Assembly (NCBI GenBank): GCA_019694955.1
Contig: JAIBAX010000012.1
Span: 24,097-88,096, forward strand
DNA length: 64,000 nucleotides
Source: Chitinophagales bacterium
Lineage (GTDB): Bacteria; Bacteroidota; Bacteroidia; Chitinophagales; JADIYW01
Direction: 5' to 3'
In this document: piece by piece, positions 44,248-53,234 of the stretch
Position numbering within the stretch: the stretch's first letter is position 1
Layout of the letters: every line of letters begins with the position of its first letter
Notes under the pieces: generated by a model
Seen by the model: only the letters and a program-made list of their open reading frames with translations
The model's database searches: none
Told to the model about the DNA's origin: nothing
Translations under genes and position numbers: made by a program

Positions 44248-44557
44248 ATGAGATTAATACTACTTAACTGTCTACTGCTATTTACCTTTCCTATTCTTGC
44301 AGGAGAAATGGGATTTGCCAAATACAAAACTAGTTGTCCCTATCCGCAACATGAAATTGGAATGAGGATTACTAAAAGATGAAAATGCCAATAGTGCCAT
44401 GTCCTTTGTTCCGGACGTTGCTTATCAATTTTCACCTTTGTGCATGCGGATTGGTAGAAAAGTCGGCTTGGTTATTGAATTAGGGTTTGGAACTACAGGA
44501 ATCGCTTCCGGTGGTTTTTCGTATCGCCCATATGGAAACAGGAAAGATTGGTGGTAG
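44248..44557 (+). pseudogene. Frameshifted remnant of a small secreted protein
   Basis: From the ATG at 44248 a signal-peptide-like start (MRLILLNCLLLFTFPILAG) is followed by MGFAKYKTSCPYPQHEIGMR and then a TGA at 44380. In the next frame the reading continues from about 44371 as LLKDENANSAMSFVPDV to VIELGFGTTGIASGGFSYRP and a TAG at 44555-44557. The second part ends in a beta-strand pattern of outer-membrane or secreted proteins. One frameshift at about 44355-44380 would join them. The gene looks inactivated; a sequencing error cannot be excluded. Confidence 0.55.
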
Positions 44558-44614
44558 AAATCAATTTTAAATTATTAATTTTGGATGTTATATGTATACA
44601 CTAATATAATATCC

Positions 44615-45130
44615 ATGGGAAACATACCTCACAAATGCGGGGTCGCATGCATGCTTGCTTTAATTATCATCTTTTCATGTAAAAAGAGTACCGAAGCGAA
44701 TAAGAGCGTTGAAGATGCAACTCAGGTAAAGGAAGAATCTGTAGCAATGAATACAAATGCCGCCCTACAGTTTATCAATGATTATGTTGATTTCTGCAAT
44801 CTTCAGCTTCAAAAAGATAATACTCTTAGTGCTGAAGAATGGGTATACAAAAATGATTTAATAACGCCAGATTTTAAGTCATCATATCTCTCTCTCATTA
44901 AAAGTGCAGACACCGAATACCTGGATGCTGATTCAATACTCGATGCACAGGATTATCCTGAAAAAGGATTTGAGTTGTCCGAAATAAAAGATGATGGCTT
45001 TCTAATCGTTCAAGGGAAGGAGTGGAAAGAATTCCAAGTCGTCATGAAGCTTAAACAAGTAGACAATAAGTGGTTGGTAGATGCTTGTGGAACCATAAAT
45101 ATCCCAAACAGCTTAAGGTTGTCAAAATAA
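44615..45130 (+). CDS. Lipoprotein, DUF3828-like
   Basis: A 171-residue lipoprotein. Starting at 44615 the signal MGNIPHKCGVACMLALIIIFSC is followed by K-K-S; an ATG 30 nt upstream would only lengthen the cytoplasmic end. The body contains LITPDFKSSYLSLIKSA, DSILDAQDYPEKGFEL, EWKEFQVVMKLKQVDNKWLVDACGTINIP, which recalls the DUF3828 family of small extracytoplasmic proteins (tentative). Function unknown. Confidence 0.68.
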   Translation: MGNIPHKCGVACMLALIIIFSCKKSTEANKSVEDATQVKEESVAMNTNAALQFINDYVDFCNLQLQKDNTLSAEEWVYKNDLITPDFKSSYLSLIKSADTEYLDADSILDAQDYPEKGFELSEIKDDGFLIVQGKEWKEFQVVMKLKQVDNKWLVDACGTINIPNSLRLSK

Positions 45131-45311
45131 GAATTGGGCATTAGTAAAACAATATGTTCATACGCAACAGACTAAGAACCTTAAAAATGACGGATTTACT
45201 TCACACGACTTTCTTTAACGAGTACCATTAAAAAAAGGTAGAAATATATCATGATTTCACTACATTCTAATTATCTTTGAATAAATAATATTACATTTTA
45301 AAACATTGCAT

Positions 45312-46064
45312 ATGAAAAAGTCAATCTATCTAATGCTCTTTGTATGTTTAATGCTTGCATGCAAAAAGGAATCTACTACAACGGAAACGCCTACCATTTT
45401 AACATCTATTACCTATACCCACCCAACGAATGCTGCTCAGAACAAAGTATTCCGAATTTACCGCAATACAAATAAACTAATTGATAGTGTCGTTCTTACA
45501 GGAGCAGACGCTGGTGCTTATAAACGGTTGGTTTTTTACCATACTGGAGAAAGGCTAGATAGTGTTTTGCAGTATAATGCCAGTAATATTTTAAGTTTCA
45601 GTTCAAAAGCAACATGGTCTGGAAATAATTTAACAGCCTTTTGGACGCTCACCTATTTGTATGACAGTGAAAATAGAATAATTAAAAAGACATATACCGA
45701 TGGTGCATACTTTAGTGTAACCCATTCTGCTGACTCTAGCGTTTACCAATATGATGAAGCAGGTGCCAATCCGGCATATGTTAGCTATGTACAGTATTAT
45801 AACAAATCAGTAAAGAATCCCTTTAGGATATATAAGTACGAAAATGCTTATGCCATGAATAATTTCGTTTTTAATGGTATCTCATCAGATTTTAATGGAA
45901 TGTATCCCTATGCATACGGCAATTTTAACGAATATAACCAATCAGGTGCTCTAATTTATTCGGGTACATACAATTACTCGGGCAACTTCAATGGGTATCC
46001 AACCACGGCTGCGTATGTATTTAATGGGAATACTGCTTATACGCTTACCTTTGCATATGAGTAA
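45312..46064 (+). CDS. Lipoprotein with YD-repeat-like segments
   Basis: A 250-residue lipoprotein, signal MKKSIYLMLFVCLMLAC then K-K-E. Start is the ATG at 45312; a TTG 6 nt earlier is unlikely. The body is rich in aromatic residues with segments such as YLYDSENRIIKKTYTDG and VYQYDEAG, similar to the YD/RHS-like repeats seen in Bacteroidota surface lipoproteins, and a Tyr/Asn-rich C-terminal third. Function unknown. Confidence 0.68.
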   Translation: MKKSIYLMLFVCLMLACKKESTTTETPTILTSITYTHPTNAAQNKVFRIYRNTNKLIDSVVLTGADAGAYKRLVFYHTGERLDSVLQYNASNILSFSSKATWSGNNLTAFWTLTYLYDSENRIIKKTYTDGAYFSVTHSADSSVYQYDEAGANPAYVSYVQYYNKSVKNPFRIYKYENAYAMNNFVFNGISSDFNGMYPYAYGNFNEYNQSGALIYSGTYNYSGNFNGYPTTAAYVFNGNTAYTLTFAYE

Positions 46065-46170
46065 TAAACCTCTTTGATGCAAATATTGGGTAGATAGAAA
46101 TAGTAACATTAACATACTTTTTTTGTACTAAAAAATAAGTTCAAGTAGATTCCATATCATATTCTAATAA

Positions 46171-46740
46171 ATGAAAAGAAAAAAACTGCTTTTTGCAACC
46201 TTAATCATACTGCTTGTTTGGGTTGTAACACATATATCATACACCCTTATTGATGGATTAATTAGTTATAAAGAAAAGGCAGATTTGGCAGTTGTATTGG
46301 GGAGTAAGGTAAATGAAGATGGTACGCTTTCAAAACGGCTTACACAACGTTTAGAATGTGTGTTAGCACTTTACAAAGACAAACAAGTAAACCACATCAT
46401 GGTAAGTGGTGGTTTCGGAAAAGAAGGCTTCTATGAAGGGGATAAAATGAAAACTTTCTTAATAGCGCATCATGTACCCGACTCAATCATTATCGTTGAT
46501 AATCAAGGCAATAATACATTGGCAACAGTTGATAATTCACTCATCATTCAAGATAGTTTGAAGGCTACAAGTATTTTGGTAGTCTCACAATATTTTCATC
46601 TGACGCGGACAAAGATGTTGTACCATAAACGGGGCTTCCACCAAGTGTATAGTGCCAGCCCCTATTACTTTGAAGTGCGTGATATCTACTCCCTTTTTCG
46701 TGAATTCGTCGCCTTCTATACCAGTTGGGTTGGGCATTAA
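46171..46740 (+). CDS. YdcF/SanA-ElyC (DUF218) family membrane protein
   Basis: A 189-residue protein with one N-terminal helix (about 6-28) and a DUF218 domain. ADLAVVLGSKVNEDGTLSKRLTQRLE, HIMVSGGFGKEG, NNTLATVDN and VVSQYFHLTRTKMLYHKRG are the conserved segments, including the acidic and His residues of the putative active site. SanA/ElyC relatives affect envelope integrity and peptidoglycan or lipid-carrier metabolism. No operon partner is evident. Confidence 0.85.
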   Translation: MKRKKLLFATLIILLVWVVTHISYTLIDGLISYKEKADLAVVLGSKVNEDGTLSKRLTQRLECVLALYKDKQVNHIMVSGGFGKEGFYEGDKMKTFLIAHHVPDSIIIVDNQGNNTLATVDNSLIIQDSLKATSILVVSQYFHLTRTKMLYHKRGFHQVYSASPYYFEVRDIYSLFREFVAFYTSWVGH

Positions 46741-47019
46741 CCCGAACAGGCATCCAAACTTTAACATATGTAATAGATTGGAATAATTCATTTTAGTGCT
46801 TTTTTCTAGCTTAGGTGGTCTGTCGATGTCTGTTGACCGTCTCCCTATATATCGGGAAACAACATTCAAACATTCAATTTCTTTTAATGCAGAATCTGGA
46901 TAAAAATACCTTTAAACGGCAAACATTATCCGCATACTATTGTTTAAATACTAACGGAAAAGCTGAACACCGTATTAAGAAGTAGGCCGATGATTTATTC
47001 ACTAATAAAATTCACCAAA
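46741..47019. repeat. Intergenic repeat phrases
   Basis: Contains GGTCTGTCGATGTCTGTTGACC with following GTCTCCCTATATATCGGG at about 46816-46858, the same vocabulary as the other clusters. No gene was seen; a start codon at 46990 is in frame with the leucine-rich repeat gene. Confidence 0.5.
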
Positions 47020-47667
47020 ATGATACCAGTAAAGGGTTTTGCTTTTTTTCTTTGTACACTCCTATTCTTAGAAGTAAAGGCACAGTCAATAGATTCAACA
47101 TTTATAAAAAAAGAGTATACTAATATTGAGGAAGCTTTGGAAAACCCGAGTTTAGTCTATCGGCTTAATTTAAGTAATCAGAAGATACAACTGTCGGATT
47201 CTATATGGTCGAAATTCCAGAATCTTCAATACTTGAGTTTAAAAAATGACCAACTGAAAACCTTACCAGAAGGTATTGGATATTTAAAAAACTTAAAAGT
47301 GCTTGATTTAAGCGGAAATGATTTTAAAGTATTGCCGCCAACTTTTAGTGGCCTACTTAACCTACAAGAGTTATACTTAAATGATGATAAAAATCTACAA
47401 TTCGATAAAAGCATCGATGTTTTAAGTACATTAACCAATCTAAAGTCACTTCATCTTGAGGATGATGGATTAAAAAAGCTACCAGACAATTTCATTCAAC
47501 TAAAAAACTTAGAATCACTTTACTTAAACAATAATCAGTTTAAGGATTTCCCTTTGGAAATCAAAGAATTACACCACTTACAATATCTGGACATACATGA
47601 GAACAAGTTTGCACTCCCCAATAAGCAAAATCAAGAACCTGGTTTCGGACTTAAAATAAGATTCTGA
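47020..47667 (+). CDS. Secreted leucine-rich repeat protein
   Basis: A 215-residue protein with signal peptide MIPVKGFAFFLCTLLFLEVKA (an ATG 30 nt upstream would extend it). Five to six leucine-rich repeats of about 23 residues run from about residue 50 (LQYLSLKNDQLKTLPEGIG, LKVLDLSGNDFKVLPPTF, LQELYLND..., LKSLHLEDDGLKKLPDNF, LESLYLNNNQFKDFPLEI, LQYLDIHENKF). Such proteins are periplasmic or surface binding modules. It is followed after 19 bp by the DUF2490 gene. Confidence 0.82.
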   Translation: MIPVKGFAFFLCTLLFLEVKAQSIDSTFIKKEYTNIEEALENPSLVYRLNLSNQKIQLSDSIWSKFQNLQYLSLKNDQLKTLPEGIGYLKNLKVLDLSGNDFKVLPPTFSGLLNLQELYLNDDKNLQFDKSIDVLSTLTNLKSLHLEDDGLKKLPDNFIQLKNLESLYLNNNQFKDFPLEIKELHHLQYLDIHENKFALPNKQNQEPGFGLKIRF

Positions 47668-47686
47668 TATTAAAACAATAAATTCA

Positions 47687-48466
47687 ATGAAGAAAAAAGT
47701 TTTAATGACCTTGCTCTTTTTAGGATCAATACCTCACTTATTTTCGCAAAATAGTCGAATAAAGACGAATAACGCTATCGGTTGGTATAATTACTTTGGA
47801 ACCTTAAAGGTTTCACAAAAATTTGGTATTCATACAGAATATCAGTTCCGTAGAAACAAGGTTCTAACAGAATGGCAGCAAAGCCTCTTACGCTTTGGGG
47901 TTAATTATCAACTTAATTCGAAGATACAATGTAGAATAGGTTATGCTTGGATAGAAACCTTCCCTTACGGCGAAATTCCTATTAATGGTATGGGCAAAAG
48001 TTTTACAGAGCACCGTTTGTTTCAGATGATTACCATGAGCGACAAAATCTCCCTCTTTGAACTATCGCACCGATTTATGTTAGAGCAAAGATGGGTTGGA
48101 AGATACTCTGACAACAACCTAACAAAAGAAGATGAATTTCCCTTTCTAAACAGGATACGATACATGTTCCGAATGCAAGTCCCAATTAAAGGCAAAGAAA
48201 TCATAGACAAAACACCCTACTTGGCTTGTTATAACGAATTTTTTATTGGGTTTGGGAAAAATGTCAATGAAAATATCTTTGACCAAAATCGCTTCGGCAT
48301 TCTATTAGGCTATAAATTTAATCCTTTAATTAGAATAGAAGCAGGATATCTAAATCAGACGCTTCAACTTGGGCGAGAAGTAAATAATAGGAATGTATTT
48401 CAACAAAACAATGGGCTTGTCATCAATATAAACTTAAATTTTGATGTGACCAAAAACAACAAGTAA
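47687..48466 (+). CDS. DUF2490 family outer-membrane beta-barrel-like protein
   Basis: A 259-residue protein with signal peptide MKKKVLMTLLFLGSIPHLFS. IGWYNYFGTLKVSQKFGIHTEYQFR, WQQSLLRFGVNYQ, SHRFMLEQRWVGRYS and NRIRYMFRMQVP are the conserved strands of DUF2490, which alternate polar and aromatic residues as in a small barrel. Precise role unknown. It lies 19 bp after the LRR gene and could be co-transcribed. Confidence 0.82.
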   Translation: MKKKVLMTLLFLGSIPHLFSQNSRIKTNNAIGWYNYFGTLKVSQKFGIHTEYQFRRNKVLTEWQQSLLRFGVNYQLNSKIQCRIGYAWIETFPYGEIPINGMGKSFTEHRLFQMITMSDKISLFELSHRFMLEQRWVGRYSDNNLTKEDEFPFLNRIRYMFRMQVPIKGKEIIDKTPYLACYNEFFIGFGKNVNENIFDQNRFGILLGYKFNPLIRIEAGYLNQTLQLGREVNNRNVFQQNNGLVININLNFDVTKNNK

Positions 48467-48586
48467 TTTAAAATTCAAAATTTATAATTCAAAATTAGGT
48501 ATAGCGTTGGCTGAATAAAATCTGCTAAACATGCAATGTATTTCTTTGACTGGGAAATTCTTATCTTTACCGAACAATTTCTATGT

Positions 48587-50350
48587 ATGCAACACATAAA
48601 GTATTTTTGGTTAGCAATCTTACTCGTTTTTTCGGCATGTAAACAAAAGTCTGAGGGAAACAAAGGTGATTCGCAAGATGTCGCTTTCAACACGTACAAA
48701 GAAGGCTTTATCAATGATTTATGGAATTATTACCCGGATTGGGCTACCAGCATTGGCAACCACACACATGATGGCGATTTGGTTATTCCGGATACATTGT
48801 TTTTTGAAAGAGAAATGATGTTCGTACTGATAAACAGGGATTCTTTGCAACAATTTGATTTGTCAAAACTGTCAGACAATAATAAAACCGATTATTACCT
48901 CATCAAAAATCATTTAGATTACATCGAATTCGCACAAAAGGAATTAAAGACATATGTGTGGGATCCAGGGTTTTATAACCTAGGAAGTTCATTTTCCTAT
49001 ATACTTGCTGAAAATTATGACGCACTCCCCAAACGCATGGCTTCCTTTTTTCAAAAAATGGGAAACTTAGAAAAATACTACTATGCTGCTAAAACAAATA
49101 TAAAAAATCCTTCTCCCCTACATACGGAATTGGCGATCGGACAAATTGAAGCCACCTATTCCATCTTCGAGAAAGATTTTCTGGATTCTTTGAAAGTGGT
49201 AACCCTTCCTGAAACGCTCAAACAAGACATGCGCAAACGTGCCCTTGAATCCGTAAAAATTATGAAGGATTTTGTTTCTTTTCTTAAAAAACAAGATAAA
49301 AGTACGGGCAGAGATTTTAGATTAGGCAAAGAACTGTATGACAAGAAATTTAAGTACGAAATACAAAGCAAATATACCCCTGAACAGATTTACGACTCTG
49401 CCGTTGCAAGAAAAGCCTTCCTTCATGCTGAAATGGGCAAACTTGCTAACCAATTATGGCCAAAATATATGGGCAACGCACCTAAACCAACAGACCAATT
49501 GGAATTAATACGCCGAGTAATCGACACCTTGTCGCTGCAACATGTTGCAGCAGACTCCTTTAAATATGCTATCGAGCAACAATTACCGGAACTTACGGCT
49601 TTCATAAAAGCAAAGGATTTATTGTATTTAGACCCTAATAAACCACTAAAAGTACGGGACGAACCGGGATATATGGCCGGAGTTGCCGGGGCATCCATGT
49701 CGTCACCGGGACCATATGAGAAAAATGGAAAAGCTTATTATAACGTGGGTACTTTGGAGGGCTGGAGTAAAGCAGATGCTGAAAGTTATTTACGGGAATA
49801 CAACCATTATATCCTTCAAATCTTGAATATCCACGAAGCACTTCCCGGACACTATGTCCAGTTGGTATACAGCAATAAAGCACCCAGCATTGTCAAATCT
49901 GTCTTACAAAATGGGACGATGATTGAAGGTTGGGCGGTATATTCAGAACTGATGATGATGGAAAATGGCTATAGTAATCCCGACCCGAATGCTACGACTA
50001 CTACGCCAGAATTTTGGCTCATGTACTATAAATGGAATCTGAGAACCACTTGCAATACTATCTTAGATATCAGTGTGCATACAAAAAACATGAGCGAGAC
50101 CGACGCACTTGATTTGCTCATGCGTGAAGCCTTCCAACAAAGGTCTGAAGCAGAAGGAAAATGGCACCGTGTGCAAGTTACGAACGTACAATTGTGCAGC
50201 TATTATACCGGATTCAAAGAAATATACGATCTAAGAGAGGCCTGGAAAGCAAAGCAAGGCGACAAATACACCTTAAAGTCTTTCAACGAAACATTTTTAG
50301 GATATGGCAGCGCACCAGTAAAGTATATTGGCGAGTTAATGATGAAGTAA
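48587..50350 (+). CDS. DUF885 family lipoprotein, putative metallopeptidase
   Basis: Long DUF885 protein (about 587 residues) with lipobox: MQHIKYFWLAILLVFSAC followed by K-Q-K. The start at 48587 is chosen because a 17-residue upstream extension lacks a signal. YLREYNHYILQILNIHEALPGHYVQLVY supplies the HEAxPGH motif, and MIEGWAVYSELMM the E-G-W-A-x-Y motif, both seen in DUF885 proteins. These resemble zinc peptidase motifs; activity is not proven. It is separated by a phrase-rich spacer from the convergent parE. Confidence 0.82.
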   Translation: MQHIKYFWLAILLVFSACKQKSEGNKGDSQDVAFNTYKEGFINDLWNYYPDWATSIGNHTHDGDLVIPDTLFFEREMMFVLINRDSLQQFDLSKLSDNNKTDYYLIKNHLDYIEFAQKELKTYVWDPGFYNLGSSFSYILAENYDALPKRMASFFQKMGNLEKYYYAAKTNIKNPSPLHTELAIGQIEATYSIFEKDFLDSLKVVTLPETLKQDMRKRALESVKIMKDFVSFLKKQDKSTGRDFRLGKELYDKKFKYEIQSKYTPEQIYDSAVARKAFLHAEMGKLANQLWPKYMGNAPKPTDQLELIRRVIDTLSLQHVAADSFKYAIEQQLPELTAFIKAKDLLYLDPNKPLKVRDEPGYMAGVAGASMSSPGPYEKNGKAYYNVGTLEGWSKADAESYLREYNHYILQILNIHEALPGHYVQLVYSNKAPSIVKSVLQNGTMIEGWAVYSELMMMENGYSNPDPNATTTTPEFWLMYYKWNLRTTCNTILDISVHTKNMSETDALDLLMREAFQQRSEAEGKWHRVQVTNVQLCSYYTGFKEIYDLREAWKAKQGDKYTLKSFNETFLGYGSAPVKYIGELMMK

Positions 50351-50448
50351 GTGGTTGGTTTTGAGTTTTTAGTGATCCTTATAAATAACATTTCTACATC
50401 TCCAAATATACAAATTTACATATCTCCAAATTTACACATTGCTATAAG
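50351..50448. repeat. Intergenic CCAAATTT-type phrases
   Basis: The spacer between the convergent DUF885 and parE genes contains TCTCCAAATATACAAATTTACA at about 50399-50420 and TCTCCAAATTTACACATT after it, the same phrase type as at 35515, 35590 and 58280. No gene. Confidence 0.5.
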
Positions 50449-52323
50449 CTACTCAGCAGCCTCCACCAATTCTTCAATCACCTCATCCTTTTCGATGCGC
50501 AAATTATTGATGATAAAACCTTGCCGTTCCATGGTGTTTTTACCCATAAAATACTCCAACAAGCTTTCAATGCTGATTTCTCCTTTTAGGATAACTGGTT
50601 GAAGGCGGATGTCTTCATTGATAAACTTTTCAAATTCATTGGGAGAAATCTCCCCTAACCCTTTGAATCGTGTGATCTCCGGTTTTCCTTTCAGTTTATG
50701 GATGGCCTGTTGTCTTTCTTGGTCGCTGTAACAATAGATGGTTTCCTGCTTGTTGCGCACACGAAAAAGCGGCGTTTCCAGGATATATACATGTCCCTTT
50801 CTTACTAGTTCAGGGAAAAACTGCAAGAAAAATGTCATCAACAGCAATCGGATGTGCATACCATCCACATCGGCATCAGTGGCAACAATAATTTGGTTGT
50901 AGCGCAAGTTGTCGATATCTTCCTCAATATTTAAGGCGTGTTGCAATAAATTAAACTCTTCATTTTGATAAACGATTTTCTTCGTTAGACCGAAGCAGTT
51001 GAGGGGCTTACCCCGTAAACTAAAGACTGCCTGTGTATCTACATTTCTTGCCTTGGTAATCGAACCACTTGCAGAATCCCCTTCTGTGATGAAGAGCGAT
51101 GTTTCAAACCGCTTGGCATGTTTCTCATCAGTAAAATGTACACGGCAGTCACGCAATTTCTTATTGTGCAAATTCGCAGACTTGGCACGTTCATTGGCCA
51201 GTTTTCTGATCCCAGCCATGTCCTTGCGCTCCCTTTCTGATTGTTGGATTCTCTTGAGCAATGCCTCGGCAATCTGTGGGTTTTTATGCAAAAATGGGTC
51301 GAGCTGGTCTTTTACAAAATCCATCACAAACCCTTTCAATGACGGCCCATCCGGTGCCATACTTTGCGAACCTAATTTTGTTTTCGTTTGAGATTCAAAA
51401 ACAGGCTCCTGAACACGTATACTGATAGCACCAATAATCGACTGGCGTATATCTGAGGCTTCGAAATTCTTCTTATAAAAGTCTCTAATGGTCTTTGCTA
51501 TCGCCTCTCTAAATGCGGCTAAGTGCGTACCGCCTTGTGTAGTGTACTGCCCATTCACAAAAGAATAGTATTCCTCTCCATATTGGTTGGTATGGGAAAG
51601 TGCAATTTCTATATCATTGGATTTTAAGTGAATTACCGGATATCTTAAGTGGTCAATATCCGTTTTATGCGCCAATAAATCGTGCAAACCGTTCTTGGAA
51701 AGGTATTTCTCACCATTGAAGTTTATGGTCAATCCGGCATTCAGGTAAGCATAGTTCCAAAGTTGCTCCTGCACAAACTCCCGAAGGAAATGGTAATTTT
51801 TGAAGATAGTATTATCCGGATAAAACACCATCTTGGTGCCATTCTTTTCATCTGTTTTTTCAATGGGACAATCTTTCACCAACTCTCCTTGCTTGAATTC
51901 GGCGATTTTCTTTTCCCCATCCCTCACGGATTGTACCATGAAGAAATTAGACAGGGCATTCACTGCTTTAGTACCCACCCCGTTCAATCCTACGGATTTC
52001 TGAAAGGCTTTGGAGTCATATTTTCCACCGGTATTGATTTTAGAAACACAGTCAATCACCTTTCCCAAGGGAATGCCACGACCGTAGTCTCTGATGGTAA
52101 CTTTCCCTTCTTTGATCTCCAAATCTATTTGCTTTCCATGCCCCATCACATGCTCATCGATGGAGTTGTCGATAATTTCTTTTAGAAGAACGTAAATCCC
52201 ATCATCGGGAGAAGAACCATCCCCCAACTTGCCAATATACATACCGGGACGAAGCCGAATATGTTCCTTCCAATCCAGCGACCGTATATTGTCTTCATCG
52301 TACCTTACTTCTTGATTTTCCAT
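50449..52323 (-). CDS. parE: DNA topoisomerase IV subunit B
   Basis: ATPase subunit of a type IIA topoisomerase, 624 residues. The GHKL ATP-binding part has [19 protein letters not shown] and [15 protein letters not shown]; the TOPRIM domain has EGDSASGS and [12 protein letters not shown]. The C-terminus ends EELVEAAE. Bacteroidota ParE-type sequences have this length and the short N-terminus [25 protein letters not shown]. ParC is not in view. GyrB is a possible alternative, but the DNFDEH-like IDNSIDEH and overall size favour ParE. Confidence 0.9.
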   Translation of the reverse strand: MENQEVRYDEDNIRSLDWKEHIRLRPGMYIGKLGDGSSPDDGIYVLLKEIIDNSIDEHVMGHGKQIDLEIKEGKVTIRDYGRGIPLGKVIDCVSKINTGGKYDSKAFQKSVGLNGVGTKAVNALSNFFMVQSVRDGEKKIAEFKQGELVKDCPIEKTDEKNGTKMVFYPDNTIFKNYHFLREFVQEQLWNYAYLNAGLTINFNGEKYLSKNGLHDLLAHKTDIDHLRYPVIHLKSNDIEIALSHTNQYGEEYYSFVNGQYTTQGGTHLAAFREAIAKTIRDFYKKNFEASDIRQSIIGAISIRVQEPVFESQTKTKLGSQSMAPDGPSLKGFVMDFVKDQLDPFLHKNPQIAEALLKRIQQSERERKDMAGIRKLANERAKSANLHNKKLRDCRVHFTDEKHAKRFETSLFITEGDSASGSITKARNVDTQAVFSLRGKPLNCFGLTKKIVYQNEEFNLLQHALNIEEDIDNLRYNQIIVATDADVDGMHIRLLLMTFFLQFFPELVRKGHVYILETPLFRVRNKQETIYCYSDQERQQAIHKLKGKPEITRFKGLGEISPNEFEKFINEDIRLQPVILKGEISIESLLEYFMGKNTMERQGFIINNLRIEKDEVIEELVEAAE

Positions 52324-52448
52324 AGCATATGTATTGAACCCAAATTTCGGTGAACTTATCCATATAATTAAAAGGTGTTTTCCACATTTTTTGCAAAAAT
52401 TGCTACGAATAAAAATTATGTTTCTAAATTTATCATAAAATCAAAAAA

Positions 52449-52994
52449 ATGGACTATTTATTAGACGAACCTTTAGAGAAAAAGAATATCAGGTATGCAG
52501 GACTTGGTATAAGAATAGGAGCAGCGATAATCGATTGGATTATACTGGTTATTTTTAATAAACTTATAAGATTGTTCATTACAGATACCACTTTTATATT
52601 GTTGCCCATTTCATTTTTGGCAAATATTCTGTACTTCATCTTCCTAGAATCCAGCGAAAAACAAGGAACATTAGGAAAAATGATGTTGAATATCAAGGTT
52701 GTAAATGATGAAATTGAGCGAATAAGCATTGGAACAGCCATATTGCGGTTCATCATAAAAAAATCTCCTAAACTAATATTCGTTGCAGGCATTCTAATTT
52801 CGGGAATGGAGACCGTCTTAGACCTCATGTCTACTAATAACTTTTCAGAGTTGTATAACCTGCTCGGTTCAATGCTCATTATGGTTTTAGTGTGGGTCGT
52901 CGCTTCATTGGTTCTCATTCTTTCTATCGCTTTTGATGCAAAAAAACAAGGTATTCACGATAGAATTGCAAAGACTTACGTCATTGAAGGATAA
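52449..52994 (+). CDS. RDD family membrane protein
   Basis: A 181-residue protein with four hydrophobic segments (about 23-45, 50-70, 95-125 and 137-160). The RDD signature region AGLGIRIGAAIIDWIILVI has its I/R-x-A-A-x-x-D pattern, and KQGTLGKMMLNIKVVNDE is the usual second motif. RDD proteins may act as ion antiporters; role unknown here. It is convergent with the esterase gene and followed by repeat phrases. Confidence 0.8.
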   Translation: MDYLLDEPLEKKNIRYAGLGIRIGAAIIDWIILVIFNKLIRLFITDTTFILLPISFLANILYFIFLESSEKQGTLGKMMLNIKVVNDEIERISIGTAILRFIIKKSPKLIFVAGILISGMETVLDLMSTNNFSELYNLLGSMLIMVLVWVVASLVLILSIAFDAKKQGIHDRIAKTYVIEG

Positions 52995-53145
52995 AAGTCT
53001 TGCTATTGATCGGAAGTTGACGTAATTGGTCAACAGACGACTGACAACCGTCCACAATCAACGGTCGTCAGTTGACCGTGGACGGTCGTCAAAAACAATA
53101 TTCTATCGTATCATACTTTTAAAAAGCTAATTATAACAGGTTGAT
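52995..53145. repeat. Intergenic inverted word repeats
   Basis: GTTGACGTAATTGGTCAAC forms a 6-bp stem at 53016-53034. It is followed by CAGACGACTGACAACCGTCC and ACGGTCGTCAGTTGACCGTG and ACGGTCGTC to about 53090, forward and reverse complements of the same words, GTCGTC, GTTGAC and CCGTCC. It has no gene and can fold on itself. Confidence 0.55.
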
Positions 53146-53222
53146 TTATAAAATAGTCCACTCGTGTTCTCGTGTCGACACGAGAACAGGGAATTTGATA
53201 TAACTAATGGACTATTTTATAA
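53146..53222. repeat. Nested inverted repeat, possible terminator or MITE-like element
   Basis: Outer arms TTATAAAATAGTCCA (53146-53160) and TGGACTATTTTATAA (53208-53222) are perfect 15-bp inverses. Inside is a perfect 22-bp palindrome GTTCTCGTGTCGACACGAGAAC (53166-53187), half of which, GACACGAGAAC, recurs at 19681-19691. The 77-bp element lies between the convergent RDD and esterase genes and has no coding capacity. Direct target repeats at its edges were not evident. Confidence 0.6.
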
Positions 53223-53234
53223 TTACTTTTGTGA

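Noticed and set aside
51682..52185. A 167-codon plus-strand frame opposite parE
   Set aside because: It lies antisense to a well-conserved coding region and has no recognisable domain or start context.
52454..52918. A 154-codon minus-strand frame opposite the RDD gene
   Set aside because: Antisense to a gene with clear family motifs; its composition mirrors hydrophobic codons of the sense strand.
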